From JBBQZP01 sp038207585 (GTDB lineage Bacteria > Pseudomonadota > Alphaproteobacteria > Rhodobacterales > Rhodobacteraceae), in assembly GCA_038207585.1 (NCBI GenBank), contig JBBQZP010000035.1, positions 1 to 35,049 of the forward strand: a stretch of DNA of 35,049 nt, read 5' to 3'. The position numbers and the translations under genes are program-made. Under the pieces are notes generated by a model that was not told the DNA's origin, did no database searches, and was given only the letters and a program-made list of their open reading frames with translations. Shown piece after piece: positions 32,512 to 35,049 of the stretch (positions are counted from its first letter, which is position 1; each line of letters opens with the position of its first letter).

Positions 32512-33798
32512 TCAATAGTTCGATGTCAGCTGCACGCAGGTCTTGGTCTGCGAGTTGTACATGCCGCATTTCAGGTCCTTCCAGTCGGCCTCCAGCACAG
32601 CAGACTCCGGCAGGAAATCCGTCCACGCATCGCCCGGCACCGGATCGGTCTGGCTGATGATGTCGAACTGGCCATCGGCGCGGATTTCGCCGATCAGAAC
32701 CGGCTTGGTCAGATGGTGGTTGGGCAGCAACTCGGCTATGCCCCCGGTCAGGTTCGGGAATTTCTGCCCGATCAACGCATCCAGAACCGGGTCTACATCG
32801 GTGGTGCCGGCAGCAGTTACCGCATTCACCCACATATTGAAGCCGATGTAATGCGCCTCCATCGGGTCGTTGGTAACCCGCTTGTCGTCCTTGATGAAGG
32901 CTTTCCAGTCGGCGATGAACTTGGTGTTTTCCGGGCTTTCGGCGGTCATGAAGTAATTCCACGCCGCCAGATGGCCGACAAGGTTCGAGGTATCAAGGCC
33001 CGAAAGCTCTTCCTCACCGACCGAGAACGCGACGACGGGCAGCTTGTCTGCGGTCACACCTGCCGCCGCCAGTTCCTTGTAGAAGCCGATATTTGCATCG
33101 CCGTTGATGGTGGAAATCACGCCCACTTTCTTGCCATCGGCGCCCAAGGCCACCACGTCGGCCACGATCTTGGACCAGTCGGAATGGCCGAAGGGGGTGT
33201 AGTTCACAAAGATATCTTCGGCGGCGATTCCCTTGGATTTGAGGTAGGCTTCAAGGATGTTGTTGGTCGTGCGCGGATAGACGTAATCGGTGCCCAGAAG
33301 CGCGAATTTCTCGATCCCCAGTTCTTCCAGGAAATAGTCCGTGGCCGGAATTGCCTGCTGGTTGGGGGCGGCACCGGTGTAGATCACGTTTTTCGAGGAT
33401 TCCTCGCCCTCATACTGCACGGGATAGAACAGAAGGCCGTTCAGTTCCTCGATCACCGGCAGAACCGACTTGCGGCTGACCGATGTCCAGCAGCCGAACA
33501 TACAGTCGACCTTTTGCACGGTCAGCAACTCGCGCGCCTTCTCGGCGAAAAGCGGCCAATCCGACGCCGGGTCAACGACCACAGGCTCCAGCATCTTGCC
33601 CAGAAGACCGCCCTTGGCGTTCTGCTGTTCGATCAGCATCAGCATGGTGTCTTTCAGCGTGGTTTCCGAAATCGCCATCGTGCCGGACAGCGAATGAAGG
33701 ATGCCGATCTTGATCGTTTCATCCTGCGCAAATGCTATGCGTGGCGTCGCAAAGGCGGCAGCACCGGTGGCAAGAAGCGCGCGTCGGGTCAGTTTCAT
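32512..33798 (-). CDS. urtA: Urea ABC transporter substrate-binding protein UrtA
   Basis: The periplasmic urea-binding protein of the Urt importer, 428 residues. The N-terminus MKLTRRALLATGAAAF...AFAQ carries a twin-arginine-type export signal with cleavage around residue 24. The mature part has the urea-binding-protein pattern IKIGILHSLSGTMAISE, VDCMFGCWTSVSRKSVLPVIEELNGLLFYPVQYEGEESSKNVIYTGAAPNQQ and TDYVYPRTTNNILEAYLKS. ATG 33798 has AGGGGA upstream; the frame runs on to 33915 but that part covers the promoter. First gene of urtABCDE, with a sigma-54-type promoter about 45 bases upstream. No urease genes are in the window. Confidence 0.95.
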   Translation of the reverse strand: MKLTRRALLATGAAAFATPRIAFAQDETIKIGILHSLSGTMAISETTLKDTMLMLIEQQNAKGGLLGKMLEPVVVDPASDWPLFAEKARELLTVQKVDCMFGCWTSVSRKSVLPVIEELNGLLFYPVQYEGEESSKNVIYTGAAPNQQAIPATDYFLEELGIEKFALLGTDYVYPRTTNNILEAYLKSKGIAAEDIFVNYTPFGHSDWSKIVADVVALGADGKKVGVISTINGDANIGFYKELAAAGVTADKLPVVAFSVGEEELSGLDTSNLVGHLAAWNYFMTAESPENTKFIADWKAFIKDDKRVTNDPMEAHYIGFNMWVNAVTAAGTTDVDPVLDALIGQKFPNLTGGIAELLPNHHLTKPVLIGEIRADGQFDIISQTDPVPGDAWTDFLPESAVLEADWKDLKCGMYNSQTKTCVQLTSNY

Positions 33799-33839
33799 AT
33801 AGTTTCCCCTGTTCTGAGGCGTCCGTCTTGCCGGGATCG

Positions 33840-33855
33840 GGCAAATGCCGCGCCA
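33840..33855 (-). promoter_or_regulatory. Sigma-54 (RpoN) promoter of the urt operon
   Basis: The minus strand reads TGGCGCGGCATTTGCC, which fits TGGCACG-N4-TTGCW at all but two positions with GG and GC exactly 12 bases apart. The predicted start, near 33829, gives a leader of about 30 bases before the urtA ATG. Confidence 0.75.
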
Positions 33856-34022
33856 CAGCCGGGACACCGTGATTTTTTCGTCTTTCTGCTTTTTTATAGC
33901 CCCGCGCCCCAGCAACCGGGCGAAGGGCGGTCCGCATGACCTGTTACGAGTGGCTTTGATCTGCCGTCATTCGACAAGGGACTGATCGCCCGGCCCAAAG
34001 CCGATCAAAGGCTGCGGCGTCC

Positions 34023-34047
34023 GATTTGCCCAAAAGTATAGCAAATC
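34023..34047. promoter_or_regulatory. Inverted repeat GATTTGC-N11-GCAAATC
   Basis: A perfect 7-bp inverted repeat lies about 180 bases upstream of the urtA sigma-54 promoter, a normal distance for an enhancer site, and about 230 bases upstream of dps. It does not match the enteric NtrC consensus. A longer-range repeat CTTTGATC (33954-33961) / GATCAAAG (34003-34010) lies beside it. Confidence 0.35.
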
Positions 34048-34176
34048 TCATTGCTGCAGCGCAGAAAGAATGCGTTTGGCGGTCGCAGCGATGGAACCGC
34101 ACGTGGCGCGTCCCGATTCGGATGTTGCTTCGTCGGATGTGGGTGCGGCCGGCGCGGGAGATGTCGTCCCAACTTC

Positions 34177-34201
34177 GGAACTCTCTTTAACGCCATGCGT
34201 T
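34177..34201 (+). promoter_or_regulatory. EcfG-like promoter of dps (GGAAC-N16-CGTT)
   Basis: GGAAC (34177-34181), 16 bases, then CGTT (34198-34201), a perfect match ending 77 bases before the dps ATG. Confidence 0.75.
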
Positions 34202-34277
34202 TGTCATTCAGGCCGGGGCATTCCCGCCGAAAGATATCGCGCGCCAGTCCGGTGCGCCCCTCAGAAAGGAATCAATC

Positions 34278-34772
34278 ATGACCGAAGCGATGAAAGTGGT
34301 GCCGAAGGCCGAAACGGTAAAGACCGGAGTCACCCATATCGACGCCTTGACCGAAGGCCTGTCGCAGGCCTTGGCCGACACCTACCGGCTGGTGTTCAAG
34401 ACACATGCTTATCACTGGAACGTCGAAGGCCCGCTGTTCTTTTCGATCCACCACCTAACCGAAGATCAATATGAAAATCTGTTTGCCGCGGCAGATGAAA
34501 TTGCCGAGCGTATTCGCGCGCTGGGTCAGCTGACGCCGATGCGGATGACGGATATCGTGTCAGGCTCGGTGATCAAGGATCTGGACAAGGCGCCATCGGC
34601 ACAGATGATGATCGACGATCTTTCGGCAGACCACGAAAAGATTGCCAAGCGCATGCACGGGCTGATCGAGGTGGCCGAAAAGGCCAAGGATCCGGTGACA
34701 GCCGATCTGATCACGGCGCGGTCAGCGTTTCATGAAAAGGCCGCCTGGATGCTGCGCGCAACCGGGAAGTAA
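34278..34772 (+). CDS. dps: Dps-family ferritin-like DNA-protection protein
   Basis: Dps forms a 12-subunit shell that oxidises and stores iron and shields DNA from oxidative damage. The 164-residue product carries the ferroxidase pattern KTHAYHWNVEGPLFFSIHHLTEDQ (41-64) and ADEIAERIRALG (72-83): His46, His58, Glu62, Asp73 and Glu77 align with the five E. coli ligands, with Glu62 replacing an Asp. A short charged N-terminus may contact DNA. ATG 34278 has AGAAAGGA 8 bases upstream. It is divergent from urtA, preceded by an EcfG-like promoter and followed by a strong terminator. Confidence 0.93.
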   Translation: MTEAMKVVPKAETVKTGVTHIDALTEGLSQALADTYRLVFKTHAYHWNVEGPLFFSIHHLTEDQYENLFAAADEIAERIRALGQLTPMRMTDIVSGSVIKDLDKAPSAQMMIDDLSADHEKIAKRMHGLIEVAEKAKDPVTADLITARSAFHEKAAWMLRATGK

Positions 34773-34795
34773 CGCAAGTCTGCGATCCAAGAACA

Positions 34796-34822
34796 CCCCG
34801 CCCTTAACCGGGCGGGGTTTTT
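34796..34822 (+). terminator. Intrinsic terminator of dps
   Basis: An 8-bp perfect stem CCCCGCCC / GGGCGGGG with a 6-base loop and a five-T tract begins 23 bases after the dps stop. Confidence 0.92.
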
Positions 34823-34837
34823 GATGACCAGACATTA

Positions 34838-34865
34838 AAAAAGCCCGGCCGGAGCCGGGCTTTTT
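34838..34865. terminator. Bidirectional intrinsic terminator
   Basis: A 12-bp perfect stem (AAAAAGCCCGGC / GCCGGGCTTTTT) with loop CGGA. A-runs and T-runs flank the GC core, so it can act in both directions; it lies 16 bases past the stop of the minus-strand gene that follows. Confidence 0.92.
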
Positions 34866-34881
34866 CATTTAAATGCTGCCG

Positions 34882-35049
34882 TTAGTCGATTCGCTTGGCG
34901 ACCTCGTCAGCGAATGCGGCGACCATCGTCTGGTAATATTCGGCCGAACCCGGACGAATGACGGTGATGTCGGTGCCAGCGGGCAGATAGGTCAGACCGG
35001 CATCGGCAAAGCTCACGGCAAGATCATAGAAATGCTCTTCGTCACGCTG
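34882..35049 (-). CDS. Unrecognised protein, C-terminal fragment
   Basis: The minus strand is open from the right window edge to a TAA at 34882 and gives the last 55 residues, starting QRDEEHFYDLAVSFADAGLT and ending AAFADEVAKRID. Codon use is like its neighbours and the bidirectional terminator follows directly, which supports a real gene. I do not recognise the family from this tail. The start lies outside the window. Confidence 0.7.
   Translation of the reverse strand, partial: QRDEEHFYDLAVSFADAGLTYLPAGTDITVIRPGSAEYYQTMVAAFADEVAKRID

Noticed and set aside
32713..33939. 408-residue plus-strand open frame
   Set aside because: It is antisense to urtA; UrtA on the other strand is unmistakable.
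1..35049. CRISPR arrays, tRNA or rRNA genes, prophage genes
   Set aside because: I looked for regularly spaced repeats, cloverleaf or rRNA-like segments and phage structural genes and saw none.

Overview
The window looks like a chromosomal segment of an alphaproteobacterium, most likely order Rhodobacterales (Roseobacter group). The evidence is high GC with GC-rich third codon positions, the gene families present, a GTTC-N7-GTTC SOS box of the alphaproteobacterial LexA type, and many GGAAC-N16/17-CGTT promoters of the alphaproteobacterial general-stress sigma factor EcfG type. All of this was read by eye; no homology search was run.

Layout: (1) 1-1265: the 5' end of a broken IS5-type transposase, then about 1.1 kb with no convincing gene. 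(2) 1.27-15.7 kb: a stress and storage-carbon block, mostly on the minus strand. It holds treY behind an MscS-type channel, an alpha/beta hydrolase on the plus strand, a response regulator coupled to a multi-PAS HWE histidine kinase with a degenerate CheB-like N-terminus, a PRC-barrel protein, glgX, glgC and treZ. (3) 15.9-20.9 kb: a membrane PQQ glucose dehydrogenase, a DUF2934 protein, a periplasmic double PRC-barrel protein and a general-stress flavin-binding-type protein. (4) 21.0-23.7 kb: an operon of a radical SAM protein and a DUF4130-UdgX uracil-DNA glycosylase fusion, with an SOS box on its promoter. (5) 24.2-27.7 kb: an SLC13-type permease and a Rieske-glutamate synthase fusion. (6) 27.75-33.8 kb: the urea ABC transporter operon urtABCDE, read on the minus strand behind a sigma-54-type promoter. 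(7) 34.3-34.8 kb: dps, two terminators, and the C-terminal end of an unrecognised gene.

How the genes fit together: GlgC supplies ADP-glucose for glycogen, GlgX debranches it, and TreY plus TreZ turn the released malto-oligosaccharides into trehalose, a compatible solute. MscS-type channels relieve hypo-osmotic pressure. Eleven EcfG-like promoters precede the transcription units between 3.5 and 20.9 kb and also dps, always in the correct orientation. The strongest reading is therefore a general-stress island in which osmoprotection, envelope proteins, DNA protection and a sensor kinase share one sigma factor, next to an SOS-controlled DNA-repair operon and a nitrogen-scavenging operon with its own sigma-54 promoter. 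The regulators themselves (phyR, nepR, ecfG, lexA, ntrC, rpoN) are not in the window, so these assignments rest on sequence motifs only.
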